Source of the DNA: Herminiimonas arsenitoxidans
Lineage (GTDB): Bacteria > Pseudomonadota > Gammaproteobacteria > Burkholderiales > Burkholderiaceae_D
Direction of reading: 5' to 3'
DNA length: 64,000 nt
Assembly: GCF_900130075.1 (NCBI RefSeq)
Contig: NZ_LT671418.1
Coordinates: forward strand, 3,596,001-3,660,000
Notes under the pieces: model-generated
What the model was told of the DNA's origin: nothing
Database searches by the model: none
What the model saw: only the letters and a program-made list of their open reading frames with translations
In this document: piece by piece, positions 24,848-34,265 of the stretch
Numbering within the stretch: position 1 is the first letter of the stretch
How the letters are laid out: every line of letters starts with the position of its first letter
Translations under genes and position numbers: made by a program

Positions 24848-25594
24848 TTATGTGTTGCGCTTGATGAATAAAGGGCCAAAACCTTGGCATGTCGGCATCA
24901 ATTCGATGTGATTGATGTTGACGTGTGCGGGCAGGGTGGCGATCCAGTAGGCGGTTTCTGCAATGTCAGCAGGGCTGAGTGGTACGGTGCCTTCGTAGAC
25001 CTTGGCAGCGGCCGCATCGTCCTGCAGACGTACATTCGAGAACTCGGTGCCGCCAGCCAGGCCGGGAGCGATATTCGATGCGCGTACACCGGTACCGACC
25101 AGATCGGCACGCAGGTTGCGCGTGAATTGATCGACAAAAGCCTTGGTCGCACCATAGACATTGGCGCCAGGGTAGGCGTAAGCACCTGCACTGGAGCTGA
25201 TGTTGATGATGGTGCCGCGATTGCGTTTGAGCATTTCCGGTAGCAGCAGGCGGGTGACGGTGACCAAGCCTTTGCAGTTAGTCTCTATCATGGTTTCCCA
25301 CTGTTCCAACGAGGCTGATTGTGCCGGTGCAACGCCCAGTGCGAGGCCTGCGTTATTGATCAGGACATCGATCTCCTGCCATTCTGGAGGCAAGCTTGCC
25401 AGAGCGGCGGTGATTGAGTTCTTATCAGTGACGTCCATTTGCACTGTTAATACAGATGAACCGATTTCTGCTGCGAGTGCATCCAGGCGATCCTGGCGGC
25501 GGCCAGTAGCAATCACTTTGTGACCATGTTGCGCAAATTTTCGTGCCATTTCAGCGCCGAAGCCTGAACTTGCACCTGTGATCAAGACGATCAT
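24848..25594 (-). CDS. ydfG: NADP-dependent 3-hydroxy acid dehydrogenase, YdfG-type SDR
   Basis: The product (248 residues) is a short-chain dehydrogenase very close in sequence to E. coli YdfG, which oxidises 3-hydroxy acids and serine and reduces malonic semialdehyde. It shows the cofactor loop GASSGFG (7-13), ATGRR at 29-33 (Arg for NADP), NNAG, the catalytic Y147-x3-K151 (YGATK) and the C-terminal STLPAHVNI-like block (ATLPAHVNINHIELMP). The start at 25594 is preferred: AAAGGAAA lies just upstream, and a longer frame to 25717 crosses a 16-pair hairpin. Confidence 0.88.
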   Translation of the reverse strand: MIVLITGASSGFGAEMARKFAQHGHKVIATGRRQDRLDALAAEIGSSVLTVQMDVTDKNSITAALASLPPEWQEIDVLINNAGLALGVAPAQSASLEQWETMIETNCKGLVTVTRLLLPEMLKRNRGTIINISSSAGAYAYPGANVYGATKAFVDQFTRNLRADLVGTGVRASNIAPGLAGGTEFSNVRLQDDAAAAKVYEGTVPLSPADIAETAYWIATLPAHVNINHIELMPTCQGFGPLFIKRNT

Positions 25595-25682
25595 AGGATT
25601 TCCTTTATGGAAAGAATGAAGGGCGTAAGCAGTGATGTTGGAGCAATGCAGTCGGTGCGATCTTCCGCAGTCCAACTTGTTG

Positions 25683-25725
25683 AAAGCGACATGCGGGCGT
25701 CGATTCTTTGCCCGCATGTCGCTTT
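25683..25725 (-). terminator. strong hairpin after pepA
   Basis: AAAGCGACATGCGGGC / GCCCGCATGTCGCTTT is a 16-pair perfect stem with an 11-base loop, 16 bases after the pepA stop on the minus strand. The T-run after it is short (CTTTC), so it may also act as a 3' end stabiliser. Confidence 0.65.
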
Positions 25726-25740
25726 AAGCTTGTTTCATAC

Positions 25741-27252
25741 TTACTTGGCGGCTTGTGCACGCTTGATCAGGAACGTGGTCAGCAAAGGAACCGGACGGCC
25801 AGTCGAGCCTTTGGCTGCACCGCTTTTCCATGCTGTGCCTGCGATATCTAGATGCGCCCAGGTGTATTTCTTTGTGTAGCGTTCGAGGAAACAGGCGGCG
25901 GTGACTGCGCCACCAGCTGGGCCACCGATATTTGCCATGTCGGCAAAATTCGATTTCAACTGTTCCTGATAGCTGTCTTCGATAGGCATACGCCACGCGG
26001 TATCACCAGCAACTTTGCCGGCGCTGAGCAATTCGTTCGCCAATGCGTCATGCGCATCGTCGTTACGAGTGAACAAGCCGGAGTTGTGATGGCCGAGTGC
26101 TGTAATGCAAGCACCAGTCAGAGTTGCGACGTCGACGACGGCAGCCGGCTTGAAGCGCTCTACATAAGTCAGTGCATCGCACAGAACCAGGCGGCCTTCA
26201 GCATCCGTGTTCAGGACTTCGATAGTCTGCCCCGACATTGAGGTGACGATATCGCCTGGTTTGGTCGCGCTGCCGGATGGCATGTTTTCGCAGGTTGGGA
26301 TGACGACGATGACGTTGAGCTTCAGTTTCAGCTCCGCAATCGCGCGCATGGTGCCGAGTACGGAGGCTGCACCGCCCATGTCGTATTTCATTTCATCCAT
26401 GGCTGCACCCGGTTTGAGCGAGATGCCGCCGGAATCAAAAGTGATGCCTTTGCCGACTAATACGGTAGGTGCATCCTTGGCTTTGCCGCCGAAATGCTTG
26501 AGTACGATGAATTTAGGTGGTTCGACGCTGCCATTGGTGACCGACAGGAAGCTGCCCATTTTCAATGCCTGCAATTGCTTGCGATCCAGTACCTCGACCT
26601 GCAGCTTGAATTCTTTTGCCATTTTCTTGGCAGTGTTGGCCAGATAGGTTGGCGTACAGACATTGGCCGGGAAATTACCGAGATCCTTGGTCAAGTCGAT
26701 GCCGTTGGCGACCGCGACGGCTTGCGTGACAGCTTCCTTGGCACTATTCGTTGCGGCTGCACTGACAGCAAATGCCACTTTTTTCACGCCGCTAGGTGCA
26801 GTTTCTTTTTTGCTTTTCAGGCCATCGAAGCGATAAGCGGCTTCGCGTGCATTCAAAATGGTGCTGCGGATGGCCCAGGCGGTATCGCGGGCGGCAACGG
26901 CATCAAACGGCAGGGCGACGACGGCTTCAGCTGCGCCTAATGATGAAAAGGCACGTACGACGGCTTGCGCGGCGGAGCTGAAATCTTTTTCGCTGACAGC
27001 TGCTTCCTTGCCCAAGCCGACCAGCAGGACGCGTTCGGCTGCGGAGCCGTTAATACCGCGCAACAGCAAGGTGGAGCCAGCTTTGCCGGTAATATCGCCA
27101 GACTTGAGCGCGGCGCTGATTTCGCCTTTGCGATCCAGCGCTTGTGCTGCGTATGACAGTTTTTTGTCTTCGAATACGGCGACTGCGATGCAGCCCGTCT
27201 TGATACCGGCGATAGTGCTTTTTGCGTCTAACGGTTTTATGCTAAAGTCCAT
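25741..27252 (-). CDS. pepA: leucyl aminopeptidase (M17 family)
   Basis: A 503-residue cytosolic aminopeptidase that removes N-terminal residues from peptides with two divalent metals. The metal and catalytic sites are in [17 protein letters not shown] (K268, D273, K280), the D291 region and the family signature NTDAEGRL (348-355; D350, E352, R354). The N-terminal macro-like domain (1-160) is complete. In E. coli PepA also binds DNA in plasmid resolution. Divergent to lptF across 39 bases, a usual order in Burkholderiales. Confidence 0.96.
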   Translation of the reverse strand: MDFSIKPLDAKSTIAGIKTGCIAVAVFEDKKLSYAAQALDRKGEISAALKSGDITGKAGSTLLLRGINGSAAERVLLVGLGKEAAVSEKDFSSAAQAVVRAFSSLGAAEAVVALPFDAVAARDTAWAIRSTILNAREAAYRFDGLKSKKETAPSGVKKVAFAVSAAATNSAKEAVTQAVAVANGIDLTKDLGNFPANVCTPTYLANTAKKMAKEFKLQVEVLDRKQLQALKMGSFLSVTNGSVEPPKFIVLKHFGGKAKDAPTVLVGKGITFDSGGISLKPGAAMDEMKYDMGGAASVLGTMRAIAELKLKLNVIVVIPTCENMPSGSATKPGDIVTSMSGQTIEVLNTDAEGRLVLCDALTYVERFKPAAVVDVATLTGACITALGHHNSGLFTRNDDAHDALANELLSAGKVAGDTAWRMPIEDSYQEQLKSNFADMANIGGPAGGAVTAACFLERYTKKYTWAHLDIAGTAWKSGAAKGSTGRPVPLLTTFLIKRAQAAK

Positions 27253-27291
27253 GCGTTACTCTCCTTGTCGATTCACGATTATAGCCTCCCA

Positions 27292-28422
27292 ATGATTTTT
27301 CAGCGCGCGCTCCGACGCGATTTGCTAAGTACCGCTGGCGCCGTCTTTACTACCCTTTTCACTATTACGGTCACTGTGATGTTGATCCGTATATTAGGGC
27401 AGGCTGCGGGCGGCAAAATTGCGTCCGCTGATGTGGTCGCCATGCTCGGTTTTGCAGCACTTAATTACCTCCCCATTCTGTTGAATCTGACCGGCTTCGT
27501 ATCAGTGTTGCTGGTGGTCACGCGTAGCTATCAGGACTCTGAAATGGTGGTGTGGTTTGCTTCCGGCTTGAGTTTGTCGCGCTGGATTACGCCGGTCTTG
27601 ATGTTTGCCTTGCCGATTATTGTGATGACGGCCTTACTGAGTTTCTTCCTCACACCGTGGTCGAATCAGCAAAGTGCGGTGTACAAGGAGCGCTACGCTA
27701 ACCGCGAAGATATCGCCAAGGTCTCTCCCGGGAAATTTCAGGAATCATCTTCTTCTGATCGCGTCTTTTTCGTTGAAGGTGTCTCCGGCGATACGACCAA
27801 GGTCAAAAACATATTTGTCAGCACCGTACGCAATGGTAAAACCAGCGTGGTAGTAGCGCAGGAAGGCACCGTTGAAATTGATGCTGCCGGCGATAAATTC
27901 CTGGTGATGCATCAAGGGCGACGCTATGACGGCATACCGACACAGCCGGATTTCAAGTTAATGGAATTTGATCGCTACGGCGTATTGGTGGCAGCGCAAT
28001 CAAAAGCCATAGTAGGCGATACCTCCGCACGTGCCTTGAGTACGCTGGACCTTTTAAAGGATAGAAACAACTTCAATGATGCTGAATTGCTGTGGCGTTT
28101 TTCTCTGCCATTGATGGGCATACTGCTGATGTTGCTGGCGATTCCGCTGGGTTTTGTTAATCCGCGTGGCGGTCGTTCGGCCAATCTATTGATCGCGCTC
28201 TTCCTGTTTGTTTTCTATAGCAATATGCTCAGTTTCGCGCAATCGACAGTGGTGCAAAATCGCTCCACGCTAATGCTTGCGTGGTGGCCGGTGCATCTGG
28301 TTGCCCTGATTATTATTACGGTCTTCTTTTTATGGCGACTGAAAGTGAATAGCCGCTACCATCCGTTGGTGATGTGGTCCTTAATCAAGCGCACCTGCCT
28401 TGGGAAAAGGATGACAGCATGA
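27292..28422 (+). CDS. lptF: LPS export ABC transporter permease LptF
   Basis: The product (376 residues) is a YjgP/YjgQ-family permease: three helices at the N-terminus, a periplasmic beta-jellyroll (about 130-250) and three helices at the C-terminus (AELLWRFSLPLMGILLMLLAIPLGFVNPRGGR). It forms the inner-membrane channel with LptG that hands LPS to LptC. The start at 27292 (MIFQRALRRDLL) matches the family N-terminus; an earlier ATG at 27265 adds nine residues. Overlaps lptG by four bases. Confidence 0.93.
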   Translation: MIFQRALRRDLLSTAGAVFTTLFTITVTVMLIRILGQAAGGKIASADVVAMLGFAALNYLPILLNLTGFVSVLLVVTRSYQDSEMVVWFASGLSLSRWITPVLMFALPIIVMTALLSFFLTPWSNQQSAVYKERYANREDIAKVSPGKFQESSSSDRVFFVEGVSGDTTKVKNIFVSTVRNGKTSVVVAQEGTVEIDAAGDKFLVMHQGRRYDGIPTQPDFKLMEFDRYGVLVAAQSKAIVGDTSARALSTLDLLKDRNNFNDAELLWRFSLPLMGILLMLLAIPLGFVNPRGGRSANLLIALFLFVFYSNMLSFAQSTVVQNRSTLMLAWWPVHLVALIIITVFFLWRLKVNSRYHPLVMWSLIKRTCLGKRMTA

Positions 28423-29567
28423 AGATCCTGCAAAAATATTTCTCGGTTGAAATCGGGCGCTCAGTTGTATTCGTACTGATTGCCTTCCTGGCCTTGTTTG
28501 CCTTCTTCGATATGGTGGGTGAATTGAAGGCGGTCGGGCACGGCGGGTACAAGATACAAAACGCATTCCTGTTTGTGCTGATGGGCATGCCTGCCTATAT
28601 CTATGAATTGATGCCGATTGCGGCTTTGATCGGCACGATCTGGGCGCTGTCGCAATTCGCCGCGCGTTCCGAGTTCACCATCATGCGTGCATCCAGTATG
28701 TCAACTGGCATGGTTGGCATGATCCTGCTCAAGATCGGCGTCGTATTTGCCATCATTACCTTTGTATTCGGTGAGTTTATCGTGCCGGTTACATCGACGA
28801 TGGCTGAGCGTGTGAAGTTAAGCAGCCTGGGTGGATCGCTGTCACAGGAATTTCGTTCGGGTTTGTGGACCAAGGATGTGATCAAGGCGAATGGGCAGGA
28901 TGGCGAAGCGATCGGTTCGCGTTTCTTGAACGTGAGAGAGGTCAAGCCGGACGGCCAATTGCTCAACTTGAAGATCTATGAATTCAATCGCAACTTCCAT
29001 CTGACTGCGCTGATTACCGCGGCCAAGGCGAGTTACGCTGGTGGCAATACCTGGAATTTGCAGGATGGGACGGAAGCTGATTTTGGTGACGTCAAGTTGA
29101 GCGGCATCGTGAATGCGTCGGATATAACCACTGCGATTTCTACCAAAAAGTTTGCCAATAAACTGTTGGTATCTGAAATGACGCCGGAGATTCTGTCTGT
29201 CGGCTTCTCCGATCCAGAAGAAATGTCGGCCTACGATCTGATTAATTACACGCAATATCTGTCGGAAAACAAGCGTGAAACCGCACGTTACGAAATCGCC
29301 TTCTGGAAGAAAGTGGTATATCCATTCGCGGTGTTCGTGATGATGGCGCTGGCCTTGCCGTTTGCTTATCTGCACTTCCGCTCAGGTGGTGTCAGTCTGA
29401 AAATCTTTACCGGCATCATGATTGGTGTCAGCTTCCAGTTGATCAATAGCTTGTTCTCTCACCTCGGTTTGCTGAATACCTGGCCACCGCTTATCACGGC
29501 AATTTTGCCGAGTACGCTGTTCTTGGTAGCGGCAATTGCGGCATTGCTATGGGTGGAAAGGCACTGA
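28419..29567 (+). CDS. lptG: LPS export ABC transporter permease LptG
   Basis: The product (382 residues) has the same six-helix plus jellyroll layout as LptF, with ARSEFTIMRASSMS in the cytoplasmic loop that contacts the LptB ATPase and VVYPFAVFVMMALALPFAYLHFRSGG in the C-terminal part. The start at 28419 gives an ATGA overlap with lptF, which shows coupled translation. It partners with LptF, LptB and LptC (the latter two are not in the window). Confidence 0.93.
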   Translation: MKILQKYFSVEIGRSVVFVLIAFLALFAFFDMVGELKAVGHGGYKIQNAFLFVLMGMPAYIYELMPIAALIGTIWALSQFAARSEFTIMRASSMSTGMVGMILLKIGVVFAIITFVFGEFIVPVTSTMAERVKLSSLGGSLSQEFRSGLWTKDVIKANGQDGEAIGSRFLNVREVKPDGQLLNLKIYEFNRNFHLTALITAAKASYAGGNTWNLQDGTEADFGDVKLSGIVNASDITTAISTKKFANKLLVSEMTPEILSVGFSDPEEMSAYDLINYTQYLSENKRETARYEIAFWKKVVYPFAVFVMMALALPFAYLHFRSGGVSLKIFTGIMIGVSFQLINSLFSHLGLLNTWPPLITAILPSTLFLVAAIAALLWVERH

Positions 29568-29569
29568 CG

Positions 29570-29941
29570 ATGGGCAAGCGCGCTTTGGTCTTGTTTGCAC
29601 ATGGTGCGCGCGATCCACGTTGGGCAGAGCCGTTTCAACGCTTGCAGGCACTCGTGCAGACACAATCGCCAGATTTGACAGTAGCGTTGGCCTTCCTTGA
29701 ATTGATGTCTCCGCGTTTGCCGGCACTGGCGGCAGAATTGATTGCGGCTGGTTCTACTGATGTGACTGTGGTGCCAGTGTTTCTCGGGCAGGGCGGTCAT
29801 GTGATGCGCGACTTGCCTGTGATCGTGGATGAGTTGAAGCTCAACTATCCCGACGTCTCTTTCAAGATTGCTGGTGCGGTAGGGGAAGATGCTGAGGTAT
29901 TGAATGCAATGGCACAGTATTGCCTGAGCGCCCTAGGCTAA
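29570..29941 (+). CDS. cbiX: sirohydrochlorin chelatase-like protein (CbiX/SirB short form)
   Basis: The 123-residue product is a half-size CbiX with the metal-chelating histidine in LFAHGARDPRW (about 8-18, H11) and HVMRDLPVIVDELK (second His). The CbiX short form works as a homodimer, inserting iron or cobalt into sirohydrochlorin. Next to cobA and the sulfite reductase it probably makes siroheme. The start at 29570 follows the lptG stop by two bases. Confidence 0.85.
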   Translation: MGKRALVLFAHGARDPRWAEPFQRLQALVQTQSPDLTVALAFLELMSPRLPALAAELIAAGSTDVTVVPVFLGQGGHVMRDLPVIVDELKLNYPDVSFKIAGAVGEDAEVLNAMAQYCLSALG

Positions 29942-29987
29942 GCCACTCAGTTTTTCTATCGTATAGCAGCGTATGTGCTCGCTGTGT

Positions 29988-30722
29988 TTAAACAGCTTTT
30001 GGTATGACGCGTGTTGCCAGTGCGGCGCCTATCATTACCAGCACCGGTCCTTGCGTATCTTGCAAACCTTGTTCCAGCTCGCGCAACGTGATGCGCAAAA
30101 TCCTCTGATTTTCCAAACTGCAGTTTTCCACTACGACCACTGGCAAGTCTGGTGAGCGACCTTGTTCCAGCAATTTTTGTGCAGTGACTACGGCTTCACG
30201 ACCACCCATGTACTGGATCAGTGTGTCGCAGTCGGGCAGTGTCAATTGGTCAGGCTGATTAGGTGCGGTCGCTGAGGTGAAGAAGGCGATGCTACGCGCG
30301 ATGCCACGCTTAGTCAGCGGTTGTAGAGTTGCAGCTGCAGCGGCAAAGGCAGTGGTAATGCCGGGGACGACTTCAACTGCGATGCCGTGTGCTTCCAGCG
30401 CACTTAGCTCTTCATCGGCGCGCCCGAATAGCATGGGATCGCCGCCTTTCAGGCGTACGATCAATTTGTATTTGGCAGCGCAATCGACCAGCAATTGATT
30501 GATGGCGAGTTGTGCGGTGGAGCGCTGGCCGCTGCGCTTGCCAACAGAAATTTTCTCTGCCTGCGGACACAGCTCCAGCATCTCGGGTGTGACTAGTGCG
30601 TCATGCAGCACGACATCAGCTTGCGCCAAAATGCGCGCACCGCGTACGGTGATCAGATCGACGGCACCGGGGCCGGCACCGATTAGATAGACTTTGCCAT
30701 ACGCTTTTTTCTCTTGCATCAT
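29988..30722 (-). CDS. cobA: uroporphyrinogen-III C-methyltransferase
   Basis: The 244-residue SAM-dependent enzyme makes precorrin-2, the precursor of siroheme. It carries the family blocks VYLIGAGPGAVDLITVRGA (12-30), VRLKGGDPMLFGRADEE (about 88-104) and VVPGITTAFAAAA (about 117-129). It lacks the CysG dehydrogenase-chelatase domain. The separate CbiX next door supplies chelation; the dehydrogenase step must come from another gene. It follows cysN by 17 bases, so it is part of the sulfur operon. Confidence 0.93.
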   Translation of the reverse strand: MMQEKKAYGKVYLIGAGPGAVDLITVRGARILAQADVVLHDALVTPEMLELCPQAEKISVGKRSGQRSTAQLAINQLLVDCAAKYKLIVRLKGGDPMLFGRADEELSALEAHGIAVEVVPGITTAFAAAAATLQPLTKRGIARSIAFFTSATAPNQPDQLTLPDCDTLIQYMGGREAVVTAQKLLEQGRSPDLPVVVVENCSLENQRILRITLRELEQGLQDTQGPVLVMIGAALATRVIPKAV

Positions 30723-30739
30723 GCTGCGTGTAATACCTT

Positions 30740-32071
30740 TTATGCCAGACGTATCATGCCGGCTGCCACGGTTTGATGCGTGACTTCATCGATCAGAATG
30801 AAGGAACCGGTGGAACGGATTTCGTCGTAGGCATCCGCTGCCAATGGTTGTGCCACATTCAGAGTGACGCTGGCGATGCCGTTGAGTTTGACTTCATCGG
30901 CAGGACGTTTTTCTTGCGTGTTGATGTCGAGCAGCGTATCGATTTTGGTAATACGTGCAGCCACCTGACGTGTCGTGTGCTTCAACCAATATTTACGACG
31001 TACATCCAGCGGTTCTTCCGACAGCCAGCACAAGTCTGCATTCACGGTCTTTAGCAATTCAGCCGGACGACTTGCTGCAGACAGCATATCGCCACGAGAA
31101 ATGTCGACGTATTCTTCCAACAGCAAAGTGATCGATTGACCAACTACCGCTTGTTCCAAGGAGCCATCCAGCGTCTGGATATCTTTGACGGTTGCAGTCT
31201 GGCCGCTAGGTTGAATGACTAGCTTGTCACCCTTGCTGACTTTGCCTGCCTCGATACGACCCATGTAACCGCGGAAGTCATCTGCTTCGTGGCCATTGTG
31301 GCGCGCTACGAGTTGTACCGGGAAGCGGAATGGTTCGTCGTGCGATTCGTCGTAGACGCTGAGCGATTCCAGCAATTCGATCAAGGTTGGACCTTGGTAC
31401 CAATCCAGTTTTTCGCCACGAGTCACGACGTTATCGCCAGCCAGTGCCGACAATGGAATCGGACGGATATCTTTCAGGCCCAGCGTTTTCGCGAACTCTG
31501 AATACGCCGCAACGATGCGGTCATAGACGGTTTGATCGTAGTTGACCAAATCCATCTTGTTGACAGCCACGATCACGTGCTCGATTTGCAGCAAGTGCGC
31601 AATGGTCGAGTGACGCTTGGTCTGGATCAGCAATTCCACACTGCCATCGTCGCCGAGTTTGACCTTGGAGACGTCGATCAAAATGATGACGGCATCCGCG
31701 GTTGATGCGCCAGTCACCATATTGCGTGTGTATTGCTCATGGCCTGGTGTGTCGGCGATGATGAACTTGCGTTTAGGCGTGGCGAAGTAACGATAGGCGA
31801 CGTCGATGGTGATGCCTTGTTCACGTTCTGCTTCCAGACCGTCTGTCAGCAAGGACAAATCGATGGTGTCACCGACTGTGCGTTTATGTTTGGCGCGTGA
31901 CATCGCATCCAGTTGATCGGCAAAGATGCCCTTGCTGTCGAACAGCAGGCGGCCGATCAATGTGCTCTTGCCGTCATCGACGGAGCCGGCGGTAATAAAG
32001 CGCAGCAAGCCACGTTCAGCCGATGCTGTGCCGGTATTCTTTAATGACAATTGTTCTGCTACTGCGCTCAT
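30740..32071 (-). CDS. cysN: sulfate adenylyltransferase subunit 1 (GTPase)
   Basis: A 443-residue GTPase of the EF-Tu type that drives APS formation with CysD. G1 GSVDDGKST (29-37), G3 DTPGHEQYTRNM (about 107-118) and the G4 NKMD box are intact. It ends at the translation-factor beta-barrels and has no C-terminal APS-kinase (CysC) extension, unlike NodQ/CysNC fusions. Its start shares one base with the cysD stop (overlap at 32071). With a [4Fe-4S] APS-type reductase in the operon no APS kinase is needed for cysteine synthesis. Confidence 0.95.
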   Translation of the reverse strand: MSAVAEQLSLKNTGTASAERGLLRFITAGSVDDGKSTLIGRLLFDSKGIFADQLDAMSRAKHKRTVGDTIDLSLLTDGLEAEREQGITIDVAYRYFATPKRKFIIADTPGHEQYTRNMVTGASTADAVIILIDVSKVKLGDDGSVELLIQTKRHSTIAHLLQIEHVIVAVNKMDLVNYDQTVYDRIVAAYSEFAKTLGLKDIRPIPLSALAGDNVVTRGEKLDWYQGPTLIELLESLSVYDESHDEPFRFPVQLVARHNGHEADDFRGYMGRIEAGKVSKGDKLVIQPSGQTATVKDIQTLDGSLEQAVVGQSITLLLEEYVDISRGDMLSAASRPAELLKTVNADLCWLSEEPLDVRRKYWLKHTTRQVAARITKIDTLLDINTQEKRPADEVKLNGIASVTLNVAQPLAADAYDEIRSTGSFILIDEVTHQTVAAGMIRLA

Positions 32072-33006
32072 CAGAAATATCCTTCTTTTTTACGTTTTTC
32101 CATCGATGCTTCGGACGTTTGATCGTCCATGCGGGTTGCGCCGCGCTCGGTGATTTGTGTGATGGCAGTTTCAGCAATGATGGCGTCGACTGTTTCTGCA
32201 TCCGACGAGACCGGGCAGGTGCAGGAGATATCGCCGACTGTGCGGAAGCGCACGGTTTGCGTTTCAACTGTTTCGCCGTCTTTCGCTGGCGTCAACGGTG
32301 TCAGCGGTACCAGCAAGCCGTTGCGTGGAATCACTTGGCGCTGATGCGCAAAGTAAATCGATGGCAGTTCCAGCTTTTCGCGGGCGATATATTGCCAGAC
32401 GTCGAGTTCGGTCCAGTTCGAAATCGGGAACACACGCATGTTTTCGCCCGGATGGACGCGTGTGTTGTACAGATCCCAGAGTTCAGGACGTTGCGCTTTT
32501 GGATTCCATTGGCCGAATTCATCGCGGAAGGAAAAGATGCGCTCCTTGGCGCGTGCTTTTTCTTCATCGCGACGGGCGCCGCCGATGCAGGCGTCGAATT
32601 TGTATTCAGCGATGGTTTCCAGCAAGGTCACTGCCTGTGCAGCATTGCGCGAATCGGTCAAAGGATTACGCAGGCGCACGGTACCGCGCTTGATTGAATC
32701 TTCTACCGAACCAACGATCAGGCGTTCGCCGAGTTCGGCAGCACGTTTGTCACGGAAGGCGATGACTTCGTCGAAGTTATGGCCAGTATCGATGTGTACC
32801 AACGGGAACGGGAATTTACCAGGGCGGAAAGCTTTTTCCGCCAGGCGCAACATGACGACCGAGTCCTTGCCGCCGGAAAACAGCAATGCCGGGTTGGCGC
32901 ATTCAGCCGCCACTTCACGCATGATGTGGATGGCTTCCGATTCCAGCCAGTCCAGATGCTTGTTGCTGGCGCTATCGAGAAATAATTTATCAACTACTGT
33001 GTTCAT
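32071..33006 (-). CDS. cysD: sulfate adenylyltransferase subunit 2
   Basis: A 311-residue N-type PP-loop ATP pyrophosphatase. The PP-loop is LFSGGKDSVVML at about 42-53, and the family blocks LVHIDTGHNFDE, GGARRDEEKARAKERIFSFRDEFGQWNPK and PISNWTELDVW are present. It adenylates sulfate together with CysN. The gene is 6 bases downstream of cysH. Confidence 0.96.
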   Translation of the reverse strand: MNTVVDKLFLDSASNKHLDWLESEAIHIMREVAAECANPALLFSGGKDSVVMLRLAEKAFRPGKFPFPLVHIDTGHNFDEVIAFRDKRAAELGERLIVGSVEDSIKRGTVRLRNPLTDSRNAAQAVTLLETIAEYKFDACIGGARRDEEKARAKERIFSFRDEFGQWNPKAQRPELWDLYNTRVHPGENMRVFPISNWTELDVWQYIAREKLELPSIYFAHQRQVIPRNGLLVPLTPLTPAKDGETVETQTVRFRTVGDISCTCPVSSDAETVDAIIAETAITQITERGATRMDDQTSEASMEKRKKEGYF

Positions 33007-33012
33007 AGGATC

Positions 33013-33741
33013 TCAGGCGTTAGTTGCTACGGGTTTGATTCTGATGAGCTTGCCGTCGACGACGTGCAAGCCGCATTCCTTGGATTCCGGGTTTTCCCAC
33101 CACCAGCGTCCGGCGCGTACATCTTCGCCTGGCTGGATCGCACGGGTGCAAGGCTCGCAACCGATGGATGGAAAGCCTTTGTCGTGCAGCGGGTTGTACG
33201 GCACGTTATTGCTACGGATGTAGTGCCAGACATCTTCTTCCGACCAATCCGCGAGCGGATTGAACTTGATCATGTCGTGTGCTTCATCCTGCTCCTGCAC
33301 ATCAAGTGCGGAGCGGGTAGTCGATTGCGCACGGCGTTGACCGGTAACCCATGCATGCTTGCCGGCCAGAGCGCGATTCAGCGGCTCGACCTTGCGGATG
33401 CGGCAGCATTCCTTGCGCATGTCCACGCTTTCATAGAAAGCATTCAAGCCGTTTTGCTTGACGTAGGCATCAACTGCTTCCGGCTGTGGACGATACAGTT
33501 CGACGTCGTAATCGTAGGTTTCCTTGATGCGGTCCAGCACGCTCAGTGTTTCTGCATGCAGGCGGCCGGTTTCCAGCGTAAAAATGCCGATAGACAGCTT
33601 GTCGCGCAGGATCATGTCGGTCAGCACCATATCTTCCGCCGCGAGGCTGGAAGCGAACACTGCAGGCGCGAACTGATCCGCCACGCGTTGCAGTGTTTCT
33701 TTGGTGGCCGCTACCAGCGCGGCGAAGTCTGCTTCATTCAT
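33013..33741 (-). CDS. cysH: [4Fe-4S] adenylyl-sulfate (APS)-type reductase
   Basis: The product (242 residues) reduces activated sulfate to sulfite using thioredoxin. It has the two cysteine pairs RKECCRIRK (C112-C113) and GCEPCTRA (C195, C198), which bind a [4Fe-4S] cluster and mark the APS-reducing type found in many bacteria and plants. E. coli PAPS reductase lacks them. The catalytic ECGLH motif is at 222-226. The start at 33741 is chosen because it forms an ATGA overlap with the stop of the DUF934 gene; an upstream ATG at 33798 would lie within that gene. The lack of cysC agrees with APS use. PAPS reductase activity is not excluded, as some cluster enzymes use both. Confidence 0.93.
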   Translation of the reverse strand: MNEADFAALVAATKETLQRVADQFAPAVFASSLAAEDMVLTDMILRDKLSIGIFTLETGRLHAETLSVLDRIKETYDYDVELYRPQPEAVDAYVKQNGLNAFYESVDMRKECCRIRKVEPLNRALAGKHAWVTGQRRAQSTTRSALDVQEQDEAHDMIKFNPLADWSEEDVWHYIRSNNVPYNPLHDKGFPSIGCEPCTRAIQPGEDVRAGRWWWENPESKECGLHVVDGKLIRIKPVATNA

Positions 33742-34265
33742 TTTGGTGCCACTGCCTGACGGTCTACACGACGGAACAGAGGTGTCTTCTTGTCCCATGA
33801 TTGTTGATAGCTTTCGGAGAAGTCGCTCAAGCCCTTCAACGCATCATTGACGTCGCGGTCAGCACGTACGGCAAACGAGTTGAAGCCAACGCGCTGCATA
33901 TAGAACAATTGGTCGCGCAATACATCGCCGACTGCACGCAGTTCGCCGGTGTAGTCGAAACGCATGCGCAAGTTGTAAGCGATCGAGTAACCACGACCGT
34001 CACCAAATTTAGGGAAATCGACTGCGATCATTTGCAGCGTAGCGGTGTCGTCTTTCAATGCTTCCGGACGTTCGTCGCTGGCGAGCCAGACGCCGACGTC
34101 GTTGCGTGCTTTCAAAGTAGCAGCTTGCGCTTGCCATACTGTCAGCGGCACGATGACTTTGCCAGTCGGGACGGCAACGGTTTCAGCGGTTTCGCCTTCA
34201 GCCAAGCGCAACAAGGTCCAATCGTCTTCACCGACTACGGCTTTATCTTTGATGATGTTAAGCAT
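33738..34265 (-). CDS. DUF934 family protein, sulfite reduction partner
   Basis: The product (175 residues) belongs to DUF934 (COG3749), always found between cysI and cysH in betaproteobacteria and some others. It is commonly labelled as an oxidoreductase probably involved in sulfite reduction. Visible blocks are VWLASDERPEAL, IAVDFPKFGDGRGYSIAYNLR and AVGDVLRDQLFYMQRVGFNSF. No cofactor motif is obvious. The start at 34265 overlaps the cysI stop by 8 bases and has GGAG nine bases upstream; a second ATG at 34271 is equally near it. It may bring electrons to CysI, because no CysJ is encoded here. That role is an inference from conservation of neighbours. Confidence 0.82.
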   Translation of the reverse strand: MLNIIKDKAVVGEDDWTLLRLAEGETAETVAVPTGKVIVPLTVWQAQAATLKARNDVGVWLASDERPEALKDDTATLQMIAVDFPKFGDGRGYSIAYNLRMRFDYTGELRAVGDVLRDQLFYMQRVGFNSFAVRADRDVNDALKGLSDFSESYQQSWDKKTPLFRRVDRQAVAPK

